Below are positions 7,454 to 15,198 of a DNA stretch of 64,000 nt, piece after piece; positions within the stretch are counted from its first letter, which is position 1; every line of letters begins with the position of its first letter. The position numbers and the translations under genes were made by a program. This DNA comes from Amycolatopsis sulphurea (GTDB lineage: Bacteria > Actinomycetota > Actinomycetes > Mycobacteriales > Pseudonocardiaceae): assembly GCF_002564045.1 (NCBI RefSeq), contig NZ_PDJK01000002.1:2790001-2854000 (forward strand), read 5' to 3'. The notes beneath the pieces were generated by a model, which was not told where the DNA came from, made no database searches, and saw nothing but the letters and a program-made list of their open reading frames with translations.

Positions 7454-9562
7454 GTGGCTCTAGCGCTGTACCGGAAGTACCGTCCGGCGACCTTCGCCGA
7501 GGTTGTCGGCCAGGAGCATGTGACCGACCCGCTGCGCGTTGCGCTGGCTGCCGGGCGCATCAACCATGCGTACCTGTTCTCCGGGCCACGCGGCTGCGGC
7601 AAGACATCCAGCGCGCGCATCATGGCGCGCTCGCTGAACTGCGTCGAAGGTCCGACGCCCGACCCGTGCGGCAAGTGCAACTCATGCCTCGCGCTGGCGC
7701 CCGAAGGGCCGGGCAGCGTCGACGTGACCGAACTCGACGCGGCCAGCCACGGTGGCGTCGACGACGCTCGCGAGCTGCGTGACAAGGCGTTCTACGCGCC
7801 GGCCGAATCGCGCTATCGGGTGTTCATCATCGACGAAGCGCACATGGTCACCACGCAGGGTTTCAACGCCCTGCTGAAGATCGTCGAAGAGCCGCCAGAG
7901 CACCTGATCTTCATCTTCGCCACGACCGAGCCGGACAAGGTGCTCACCACCATCCGCTCGCGTACGCACCACTACCCCTTCCGGCTGATCCCGCCGAGTT
8001 CGATGCGCGAACTGCTGGAGCGCAATGTCGCAGCCGAAGGCGCCACAGTGGAGCCCGCTGTGTACCCCCTGGTGATCCGTGCCGGTGGCGGTTCTGCGCG
8101 CGACACCCAGTCGGTGCTGGACCAGCTGCTGGCCGGGTCCGGTCCGGATGGCGTCACGTACGGGCGCGCCGTCGCGTTGCTCGGCGTCACCGACGTCGCG
8201 CTCATCGACGACATGGTCGACGCGCTGTCCGCCGAGGACTCCGCGACCGTGTTCGCCACCGTGGAGAAGCTCGCCGAGGCGGGCCATGACCCACGGCGGT
8301 TCGCCACCGACCTGCTCGACCGGCTGCGTGATCTCGTGCTGATGCGCTCGGTGCCGGAGGCCGGCGAGCGCGGGCTGGTGTCCGCCCCGGCCGAGGAACT
8401 GGCCCGGATGAGCGCGCAGGCCGAGCGGATCGGGCTGGGCACGCTGTCCCGCTACGCCGACATCGTCCACAATGGACTTCTGGAGATGCGGGGCGCCACC
8501 TCGCCCCGGCTGGTGCTCGAACTGCTTTGCGCGCGCATGCTGCTGCCCTCGGTGACCGAGGCGGAGAAAGCGTTGCTGGCCAGGATCGAACGGCTCGAAC
8601 GCCGCGCGGTGGTCGCCACCGGTGGCGGCGAGGCGGGCGTCGAACCGCCGGTGCGCGCGTTCCAGCGGCCCTCGCAGCGGACCGCGGCGCCCGAGGCCCC
8701 GGCGGAGGCCCGTCCGGCGCGACCCGAGCCCGCCCCGGAGCGGCCTGCCCCCGCCGCGGAGCGACCCGCACCTACTCCAGAGCGGCCTGCACCGGCTGCG
8801 GAACGGCCCGCGCCCGCCGCGGAGCAGCGGCCGCCCGCCGAGCCCGCGAGCCCCGCACCGGCAGCGGCGGCCCGACCTGCTCAATCAGCTCCGTCACGTC
8901 CGGCGGAACCACCGCGTCCGGCCGAATCGGCGTCCCCGGCGGAGGAAAGCGCACCCGCGGCCGGTGAGGTCGACGAGGCGGGCATCCGCGCCATCTGGCC
9001 GCAACTGCTGGCCGCGCTGCGCAAGTTCACCGGCGGCCGCAGCCTGGAGGCAATGCTCACCCAGGCGACCGTGGCCGAGGTGAGCGGTTCGACCGTCACG
9101 CTCACGCACAAATCCGAGCCACTCTCCCGGCGGCTGAACGACCACGACAACGCCCGCAAGATCGCCGCCGCGCTCGCCGACGTGCTGCCCGGCGAATGGC
9201 AGGTCCGCTGCGTGCACGGGGCTGTGCCCGCCGCCCAGCCGCGGGCCGCCGCGCCCCGGCCGCAGCAGCAGGCACCGGCCCCGGAACGGTCCTTCACCCG
9301 GCCGTCGTCCGCGGCCCCGCCGGCGCCCGCGCCCGCCGCGGCACCCCCGCCGCCCGCGCCCGCGGCCCCTGTCCCGCCGGCCAAACCCCGGGTCACGACG
9401 ACCGAGCCGGACATCCCGCTGCCGCCCGAACCGTCGGACGAGGACGACGACCTCTACTCCGAGGACTCCAGCCCGGTGCCTCCGCCCCCGCCGGAGGCGG
9501 ACCCGGAGGTGCTGGCCCGCAAGCTGCTTTCCGATCACCTCGGCGCGCGCCCACTGGACTGA
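7454..9562 (+). CDS. dnaX: DNA polymerase III subunits gamma and tau
   Basis: The 702-residue clamp-loader ATPase. Walker A is GPRGCGKTSSARI, a Cys zinc module (CVEGPTPDPCGKCNSC) follows, Walker B is IIDEAHM and the arginine-finger/sensor region is LLKIVEEPPEHLIFIFATTE. Domain III ends near residue 385. A Pro/Ala-rich linker with repeated ERPAPAAERPAP units (about 415-490) leads to a conserved tau-like domain (about 500-590) and a second Pro-rich tail. It loads the sliding clamp at the replication fork. The GTG start is 6 nt behind a TAGTCT -10 box, so the mRNA is probably leaderless. A paired GGGCCC hairpin follows the stop. Confidence 0.97.
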   Translation: MALALYRKYRPATFAEVVGQEHVTDPLRVALAAGRINHAYLFSGPRGCGKTSSARIMARSLNCVEGPTPDPCGKCNSCLALAPEGPGSVDVTELDAASHGGVDDARELRDKAFYAPAESRYRVFIIDEAHMVTTQGFNALLKIVEEPPEHLIFIFATTEPDKVLTTIRSRTHHYPFRLIPPSSMRELLERNVAAEGATVEPAVYPLVIRAGGGSARDTQSVLDQLLAGSGPDGVTYGRAVALLGVTDVALIDDMVDALSAEDSATVFATVEKLAEAGHDPRRFATDLLDRLRDLVLMRSVPEAGERGLVSAPAEELARMSAQAERIGLGTLSRYADIVHNGLLEMRGATSPRLVLELLCARMLLPSVTEAEKALLARIERLERRAVVATGGGEAGVEPPVRAFQRPSQRTAAPEAPAEARPARPEPAPERPAPAAERPAPTPERPAPAAERPAPAAEQRPPAEPASPAPAAAARPAQSAPSRPAEPPRPAESASPAEESAPAAGEVDEAGIRAIWPQLLAALRKFTGGRSLEAMLTQATVAEVSGSTVTLTHKSEPLSRRLNDHDNARKIAAALADVLPGEWQVRCVHGAVPAAQPRAAAPRPQQQAPAPERSFTRPSSAAPPAPAPAAAPPPPAPAAPVPPAKPRVTTTEPDIPLPPEPSDEDDDLYSEDSSPVPPPPPEADPEVLARKLLSDHLGARPLD

Positions 9563-9584
9563 GTCGGACGCCTCGCCGCGCCAA

Positions 9585-9637
9585 GTCCGTGAAGGGGCCC
9601 TTCACGGACTCAGAGTCCGTGAAGGGCCCCTTCACAG
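9585..9637. repeat. Paired GGGCCC palindrome repeat between convergent genes
   Basis: Two head-to-tail copies of GTGAAGGGGCCCTTCAC are joined by the dyad GGACTCAGAGTCC. Each copy is a near-perfect palindrome and the pair can fold into one long stem. It sits between the convergent dnaX and amidase stops, the position of a bidirectional terminator, but there is no T-tract. At least ten related copies occur in this window. Confidence 0.85.
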
Positions 9638-9652
9638 CAAACCGGCAGCCCG

Positions 9653-10495
9653 CTACGAAGCGCCGAGATAGGACTCGATCGCCTGGGTGATCGCCTCGGC
9701 GTACTTGCCGCGTCCGGATGCCGAGGACATCTGCGCGGCTTCCTCGGCGTTGCGCATGTTCCCGCATTCGACCAGCACCGCCGGGCGGGTGGACAGGTTG
9801 AGCCCGGCCAGATCCGAGCGTGCGGAAAGCCCGGCGGAACCGATATAGGTCGAGGTGGCGAACCCGGCGCCCTGCAGCGTGTCGCGCACCGTGCGGGCCA
9901 GCTTCAACGACGGCTCGCCCTGCGCGGCGTTCAACGGCGGTGCGGAATAGGCCACGTGGAAGCCGTGCGCGCTCGCCGAGGTCGAGCCGTCCGCGTGAAT
10001 CGAGACCACCGCGTCGGCCTCGGCTTCGTTGCCGATCTCCGCCCGCTTGTCCACGCAGGGTCCGGCGCCGGTGTCGTCGGAACGCGTGTAGACCACCTTG
10101 ATTCCCTTGGCGGCCAGCGCTTTTCCGACTTCCTGCGCGACCGCGAAGGTGAACGCGTGCTCGGGGTAACCGGCGTTGGTCGAGGTGCCGGTGGTGTTGC
10201 ACGGCTTGGTCTGACCCCGCCCGGCGGGCACTTTCCGGTTGATCTCCTGGGGATTCCACGCGTTGCCGCCGTTGTGCCCCGGATCGAGCACGACCACCTT
10301 CCCGGCACTCGCCGGCGGGGCTGCCGGCTGCGAGGAGGTGGTCGTGACCGGCGGCGGAGCCGGAGCCGAGCTCTGCACGGCCACCGGTGAAGAGGACGGC
10401 GCCGCGGGCAGGGCGGCCTCGCTCCCGCCGGAACACGCGGTGAGCAGTGCCAGACCGGTCAGCAACGGGAGCGGGTTCGCACGCACGGCGACCAC
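9653..10495 (-). CDS. N-acetylmuramoyl-L-alanine amidase lipoprotein (Amidase_3)
   Basis: A zinc amidase of about 280 residues that would cleave the lactyl-amide bond between MurNAc and the stem peptide outside the membrane. The N-terminus is a lipoprotein signal with lipobox LTAC, followed by a Ser/Pro-rich linker. The catalytic domain begins VVVLDPGHNGGN (zinc His), continues with a conserved Glu in YPEHAFTFAVA, then VSIHADGS (zinc His), and ends with VLVECGNMRN (catalytic Glu). The start is GTG 10495 or GTG 10486; no ribosome site decides. It resembles mycobacterial Rv3717/Ami1, also near ybaB-recR, from recall. Confidence 0.9.
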   Translation of the reverse strand: MVAVRANPLPLLTGLALLTACSGGSEAALPAAPSSSPVAVQSSAPAPPPVTTTSSQPAAPPASAGKVVVLDPGHNGGNAWNPQEINRKVPAGRGQTKPCNTTGTSTNAGYPEHAFTFAVAQEVGKALAAKGIKVVYTRSDDTGAGPCVDKRAEIGNEAEADAVVSIHADGSTSASAHGFHVAYSAPPLNAAQGEPSLKLARTVRDTLQGAGFATSTYIGSAGLSARSDLAGLNLSTRPAVLVECGNMRNAEEAAQMSSASGRGKYAEAITQAIESYLGAS

Positions 10496-10592
10496 GGTGC
10501 CACAGCGCCCGCATGCCGCCCGGACGGACGCGCCGGACGCGCGGCTACGCTGGGGGAGCAACACCCTACAGGCGGAAGGACCGAGTGCGATC

Positions 10593-10955
10593 ATGGTGCA
10601 ACCCGGAGGCGGCGGCTTCGACCTGTCGCAGATCATGCAGCAGGCCCAGCAAATGCAGCAGAAGCTGGTGGAGGCGCAGGCGGAACTCGCGAGCACCGAG
10701 GTCACCGGCACCGCGGGCGGCGGGCTGGTCACCGCGACGGTGTCCGGCGACAGCCAGCTCAAGGGTCTCGTCATCGACCCGAAGGTGGTCGACCCCGAGG
10801 ACGTGGAGACCCTGTCCGACCTGGTGGTCGCGGCGGTCCGGGACGCCTCGGCCAACGCGCAGAAGCTCACCGAGCAGAAGCTCGGCCCGCTGGCGGGCGG
10901 CCTCGGCGGCGGGGGCGGCATGCCGGATCTCGGCAGCCTCGGGTTCGGCGGCTGA
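10593..10955 (+). CDS. ybaB: YbaB/EbfC family nucleoid-associated protein
   Basis: A small 120-residue DNA-binding protein. It has the Gln-rich helix LSQIMQQAQQMQQKLVEAQ, the strand core TGTAGGGLVTATVSGD, and the conserved IDPKVVDPEDVETLSDLV segment, followed by a Gly-rich tail. Dimers of this family bind DNA like tweezers. It lies 3 nt upstream of recR, the usual pairing, so both are co-transcribed and the protein may help recombinational repair. ATG 10593 is preceded by GGAAGGA, with a longer than usual spacing. Confidence 0.94.
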   Translation: MVQPGGGGFDLSQIMQQAQQMQQKLVEAQAELASTEVTGTAGGGLVTATVSGDSQLKGLVIDPKVVDPEDVETLSDLVVAAVRDASANAQKLTEQKLGPLAGGLGGGGGMPDLGSLGFGG

Positions 10956-10958
10956 ATT

Positions 10959-11555
10959 GTGTACGAGGGTGTCGTCCAGGATCTGATCGACGAACTCGGG
11001 CGGCTGCCCGGGGTCGGTCCCAAGAGTGCCCAGCGGATCGCGTTTCACCTGCTGGCCACCGACCCCGCGGACATCGCCCGGCTGCAGGACGTGCTGGGCA
11101 AGGTCAAGGAAGGCGTGCAGTTCTGCGAGATCTGCGGCAATGTCGCCGAACAGCGGACCTGCCGGATCTGCCGCGACGAACGGCGCGATCTCACCGTGAT
11201 CTGCGTGGTCGAGGAGCCCAAGGACGTGCTGGCGGTGGAGCGCACGCGTGAGTTCAAGGGCCGCTACCACGTGCTCGGCGGCGCGCTGGACCCGTTGTCC
11301 GGGATCGGGCCGGAGCAGCTGCGCATGCGTGAGCTGCTGAAGCGGATCGGCGAGGCCGACATCAGCGAGATCATCATCGCCACCGACCCGAACACCGAGG
11401 GCGAGGCGACGGCCACCTACCTGGTCCGCATGCTGCGCGATTTCCCCGGCCTGTCGGTCACCCGGCTGGCCTCGGGCCTGCCGATGGGCGGCGACCTGGA
11501 ATTCGCCGACGAGCTGACCCTCGGCCGCGCGCTGTCCGGCCGGCGCGCGCTGTAA
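10959..11555 (+). CDS. recR: Recombination mediator RecR
   Basis: A 198-residue RecR that, with RecO, loads RecA onto SSB-coated single strands. The helix-hairpin-helix LGRLPGVGPKSAQRIAFHLL comes first, then a C4 zinc finger (CEICGN...CRICRDERRD), then a Toprim domain with CVVEEPKDVLAVE and ATDPNTEGEATATYL. It starts at GTG 10959, three bases after ybaB. The next 50 bases are a paired GGGCCC palindrome that separates it from the convergent epimerase gene. Confidence 0.97.
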   Translation: MYEGVVQDLIDELGRLPGVGPKSAQRIAFHLLATDPADIARLQDVLGKVKEGVQFCEICGNVAEQRTCRICRDERRDLTVICVVEEPKDVLAVERTREFKGRYHVLGGALDPLSGIGPEQLRMRELLKRIGEADISEIIIATDPNTEGEATATYLVRMLRDFPGLSVTRLASGLPMGGDLEFADELTLGRALSGRRAL

Positions 11556-11559
11556 CTGC

Positions 11560-11611
11560 TGTGAAGGGGCCCTTCACGGACTCAGAGTCCGTGAAGGGCC
11601 CCTTCACAGCT
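11560..11611. repeat. Paired GGGCCC palindrome repeat
   Basis: The same arrangement as at 9585: two GTGAAGGGGCCCTTCAC units around GGACTCAGAGTCC, identical across the core. It fills the gap between the convergent recR and epimerase stops and is probably a bidirectional terminator. Confidence 0.85.
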
Positions 11612-11612
11612 T

Positions 11613-12710
11613 TCAGCAATAACCCAGCTGTGCCAGCGAGTCCACGATGATCTCGGACGGGTGGTACTTGTCCATCCAGGACTCCCCGCGCCGATTCCGG
11701 TACGTGTCCAGGAAGTTCTGCAGCTTGTCCCCGCGCATCTCGGTGAGCACCACCGTTTCGCCGAGGTGCTGCGGGGTTTCGGTGCGCTCGCGGTGCACCG
11801 CGCAGGGCAGGCCGAGGTAGTAGCACTCCGCGGACAGTCCGCCCGAGTCGGTGACCACGTACTCCGCGCGCGCGACCAGCGGCAGGAACTTCAGGTACCG
11901 CATCTTCGGCTGCGCGATGAACTTGTCGTCGAACAGGTGGTCCAGGCCCAGCGCGCGGATCTTCTCCCGCTCCGGTGCGCCCGCCATGTACAGGATCGGC
12001 ATCTGCCTGCTCTGCTCGCGCAGGATCTCCAGCGCCTCACGGTACTTGTCCGCGCGGGAGACCAGCTCGAAGCGGTGCAGCGTGGCGAGCCCGAAGCGCT
12101 CCGGCAGGTTCGGCACGTCCAGCGGCTGGTTGATGGCCAGGCGCATCGCGTCGATGGCGGTGTTCGCCTCGGTGTCCACGACGACGCCGCGGGCGTTGCG
12201 CAGGTTGTTCACCTCACGCGCGCTCGGCGCGAAGTGCATGTCCACGACCTTGGCCGCGATCTTGCGGTTCAGCTCCTCCGGCAGCGGCGAGAGGATGCTG
12301 CCCGACCGCGCGCCCGCCTCGATGTGCCCGACCCGCGCCTTCAGGATCCGCTTTCCGATCAGGGAGCCGTACGGCGTGGTGAACGTGTCGCCGTGCACCA
12401 GCACCAGCGGGGGACGGCCGTCCTCGGTGAGCGCGGCCCGCAGTTCGCCGCGGCGGCCCCACGCGGTGCGCAGTACCTGCGCCGCCCAGCCGGGCACCTG
12501 CGCGGGGGACTCCAGGTTGTGCGCCTTCTCCTCGGGGACGAGCCACACGTCGGGCGCGGGCAGCTTGAGGTCGGCCAGCACGTCGGCCACCTCGTCCACG
12601 TGCTGTGCGGTGAACCAGATCTTCGGCCGCAGGCCGCGCTCGGCGATCCCGTGGTAGACCGGGGCGATCTTGATCAGTTCCGCAGTAGTGCCGAGAATGA
12701 AGGAAATCAC
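11613..12710 (-). CDS. UDP-N-acetylglucosamine 2-epimerase-like protein (WecB family)
   Basis: About 365 residues of the epimerase_2 (GT-B-like) family. Conserved stretches include FILGTTAELIKIAPVYHGI, VHGDTFTTPYGSLIGKRI, VGHIEAGARSG, PEELNRKIAAKVVDMHFAPS and VVTDSGGLSAECYYLGLPC. Such enzymes invert C2 of UDP-GlcNAc-type sugars to make ManNAc-type precursors of surface glycans. GTG 12710 opens directly on the first strand. It is divergent from the glycosyltransferase gene and likely supplies sugar for that cluster. The exact sugar is unknown. Confidence 0.85.
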   Translation of the reverse strand: MISFILGTTAELIKIAPVYHGIAERGLRPKIWFTAQHVDEVADVLADLKLPAPDVWLVPEEKAHNLESPAQVPGWAAQVLRTAWGRRGELRAALTEDGRPPLVLVHGDTFTTPYGSLIGKRILKARVGHIEAGARSGSILSPLPEELNRKIAAKVVDMHFAPSAREVNNLRNARGVVVDTEANTAIDAMRLAINQPLDVPNLPERFGLATLHRFELVSRADKYREALEILREQSRQMPILYMAGAPEREKIRALGLDHLFDDKFIAQPKMRYLKFLPLVARAEYVVTDSGGLSAECYYLGLPCAVHRERTETPQHLGETVVLTEMRGDKLQNFLDTYRNRRGESWMDKYHPSEIIVDSLAQLGYC

Positions 12711-12793
12711 CGGGGGCCCATTTCTGGTCGGTTGCGGTGAGCGCCAGGATACTGGCCACGTCCGGTTCCCCGGCACAGGGTAGCCTCGCCCTC

Positions 12794-13819
12794 GTGAGTG
12801 CCAACCCGCTCCTCCCGTCGCTCAGCGTCGTGATTCCGGTCCACAACGAGCAGGACTGGATCGAACGCAGCGTCGGCGCACTGGTGACCGCCGCCGAGGC
12901 CGCCCGCTGGCCCGCGGAGATCGTGGTGGTCGACGACGGCAGTACCGACGGCACCCCGGAAAAGCTCGCCCGGCTGCAGCGCGCACACGGGATCACCGTG
13001 CTCACGCAGGCCAACAGCGGCCGGTTCGAGGCCCGCCGCGCCGGGCTCGCCAAGGCTTCCGGCCGTCAGGTGCTGCTGGTGGACAGCCGGGTGATCGTGG
13101 ACAAGGACACGCTGGTGTTCCTGCGCGACCAGCTCGTCGGGCATCCCGAGCGCACGGTCTGGAACGGGCACATCAACGTCGCTTCCGAGCGCAACCCCTA
13201 CGCCGGTTTCATGGCCGGGCTGGTCAAGATCCCGTGGCGGCGCTACTGCGCGAATCCGCGGCTGATGTCGTTCGACATCGAGGAATTCGATGTGTTCCCG
13301 AAGGGCACGGGATTCTTTTCCGCACCACGCGAAGTTCTCGAACAGGCCAGTGCCGCATTCGAATCGCTGTTCGAGGATTCCCGCTTCGCCAGCGACGACA
13401 CCGGCGTGCTGCGCTGGATCGCCGAGCGGCACCGGATCTTCCTCGCCCCGCAGTTGTCCGCGACTTATCACGGGCGCGATTCGTTCCGGAAGTTCGCCGC
13501 GCAGTCCTACTTCCGCGGCACCACGTTCGTCGATTCCTACCTCGCCTCGCCCGGCCCGGCCCGCAACGGCCTGTTCGCCGCCTTCGGCGTCGGCCTGCTC
13601 GGCCTCGGCCTCGCCGCCCGCCGCCCGCGTGCCGCGGTGGCGCTCGCCGCGACCGGTTCCGCCGTCGCCGGCGCCGCGGTGACCCGGTTCGGCGCCACGA
13701 AGTCCGAAGCCCGCGCGGTCGCCCTGCTCGCCCCGGTCTTCGGCGCCGGCTTCGGTGCGGGCGCGGTCCGGGGCCTGGTCTTCGCCCTGCGTGCCCGCGC
13801 ACGCCGGAACGCCCGATGA
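12794..13819 (+). CDS. Family 2 glycosyltransferase with C-terminal membrane segments
   Basis: A 341-residue GT-A glycosyltransferase. The nucleotide-sugar motifs are SVVIPVHNEQDWIERSV and EIVVVDDGSTDGTPEKL, followed by ANSGRFEARRAGLAKASG, with VLLVDSRVIVD where the DxD motif usually lies. After about residue 255 the chain becomes hydrophobic (FAAFGVGLLGLGLAA and a second segment), so it is membrane-attached. GTG 12794 is 7 nt after TAGCCT and is probably leaderless; an upstream GTG at 12737 would add 19 residues. It overlaps the flippase gene by ATGA, so the two are co-translated. Donor and acceptor are unknown. Confidence 0.87.
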   Translation: MSANPLLPSLSVVIPVHNEQDWIERSVGALVTAAEAARWPAEIVVVDDGSTDGTPEKLARLQRAHGITVLTQANSGRFEARRAGLAKASGRQVLLVDSRVIVDKDTLVFLRDQLVGHPERTVWNGHINVASERNPYAGFMAGLVKIPWRRYCANPRLMSFDIEEFDVFPKGTGFFSAPREVLEQASAAFESLFEDSRFASDDTGVLRWIAERHRIFLAPQLSATYHGRDSFRKFAAQSYFRGTTFVDSYLASPGPARNGLFAAFGVGLLGLGLAARRPRAAVALAATGSAVAGAAVTRFGATKSEARAVALLAPVFGAGFGAGAVRGLVFALRARARRNAR

Positions 13820-15126
13820 GCACGCCGGTGACCGCAGAGTCCTCAGGGTCCGCAGAGTCCGCTTTGGCCCGGGAGACCGGTCGTTCGGCCGGGAAGATCG
13901 GCATCTCGCTGCTGATCGCGATCGGGCTGGGCTACGTCTTCTCCTTCCTCACCCCCCGGCTGCTCGGTCCGGTGGACAACGCCGTGTTCGCGTCGTTCTG
14001 GGGCATCCTGATGGGCCTGGGCAGTGCGCTCTCCCCGCTGGAGCAGGAGCTGTCGCGGCAGTCCGCGGTCGCCGCGGTGGATGGGAAGAAAGCGGGCAAA
14101 CCGGCCCTGCGTGCGCTCACCGTCGGCGCGATCGGGGTCGCGGTGGTCGCCGCGATCACGCTCGCTGTGCCAGTGCTCAACGAACGGCTGTACGGCGGGC
14201 GTCTCGAACTCGGCATCATCACGCTGTGCGGCGGCCTCGCCTTCGCCTGCCAGTTCGCCACCCGCGGGCTGCTGGTGGGGCACAACGCGATCCGCCCCTA
14301 CTCCGGTCTCGTGATCGCCGAAGCCGCGGTACGCGCGGTGCTGCTGGGGCTGGTGGTGGTCGCCGGGGTGACCGGGATGACGTCGCTGGCGATCGCCGCG
14401 GCGGCCGGATCGTTCGCCTGGCTGCTCTTCCTGCGCCCGGCCCGGCGGCTGGTGGATCCGGCCCTGGACGGCGAGGGCTGGCGCCCGGTCTCCTCCCGCA
14501 TGCTGCTGCTGCTGCTCGGCGCGGGCCTCACCGCGAGCGTGATCACCGGCTACCCGGCGCTGGTCAACCTGCTCGCCCCGGGCGGCGACGAGACGAAAAT
14601 GGGCGTGCTCTTCGCGACCCTGCAGGTTTCGCGGGTCCCGTTGCTGCTGCTGTCTCCGTTGCAGGCACTCGCGGTGCCCATGGTCGTCCGGTTGTCCGGC
14701 TCGGCAGAGGGAGCCCACCGCCTGCGCCGCCTCCTCGCGCTCGGCACGCTCGGCACGCTCGTGGTCGGGGCGGCCGGGACGGTGGCCGGTCTGTTCCTCG
14801 GTCCGTGGCTGGTGCACCTGCTCTTCGGCGCGAAGTACGCCGGCGCCGAGGGCTGGTGGGTCGCGGGCATGGTGTGGGGCGCTGTCCTGCTGACCGCGCT
14901 GCAGCTGATGACCGCCGTGCTCGTCGCGCGGACGCAGGCGAATCGCGTGCTGGTCACCTGGGCGGTCGTCGCGGTCACGACGGCGCTGGTCCTGACTCTG
15001 GTGCCGGGCGATACCGTGTTGCGCGCGGTGCTCGGGCTCGCCGCCGGTCCGACGGCCGGGCTCGTGGTCGCGCTGGGTTTCGTTCTGCGGAGGCCAGGCA
15101 ACGTGCCGGCCCGTTCGGGCGTCTGA
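13816..15126 (+). CDS. Polysaccharide flippase-like multi-pass membrane protein
   Basis: A 436-residue protein with about 12 predicted membrane segments, resembling the MATE/Wzx oligosaccharide exporters that flip lipid-linked glycans. Visible elements are ISLLIAIGLGYVFSFLTPRLLG near the N-terminus, FASFWGILMGLGSALSPLEQE, and a C-terminal half including LLFGAKYAGAEGWW, the segment where many flippases have a similar loop. It starts inside the glycosyltransferase gene (ATGA). Its position between glycosyltransferases supports transport of their product. Substrate specificity cannot be read from the sequence. Confidence 0.82.
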   Translation: MSTPVTAESSGSAESALARETGRSAGKIGISLLIAIGLGYVFSFLTPRLLGPVDNAVFASFWGILMGLGSALSPLEQELSRQSAVAAVDGKKAGKPALRALTVGAIGVAVVAAITLAVPVLNERLYGGRLELGIITLCGGLAFACQFATRGLLVGHNAIRPYSGLVIAEAAVRAVLLGLVVVAGVTGMTSLAIAAAAGSFAWLLFLRPARRLVDPALDGEGWRPVSSRMLLLLLGAGLTASVITGYPALVNLLAPGGDETKMGVLFATLQVSRVPLLLLSPLQALAVPMVVRLSGSAEGAHRLRRLLALGTLGTLVVGAAGTVAGLFLGPWLVHLLFGAKYAGAEGWWVAGMVWGAVLLTALQLMTAVLVARTQANRVLVTWAVVAVTTALVLTLVPGDTVLRAVLGLAAGPTAGLVVALGFVLRRPGNVPARSGV

Positions 15127-15198
15127 GTAGGGTGCATCCGGGTCGATCCGCCGAAACGGTCGGTGTGGTGTACCGGTAAGGGTTGGACAGCGAATCCG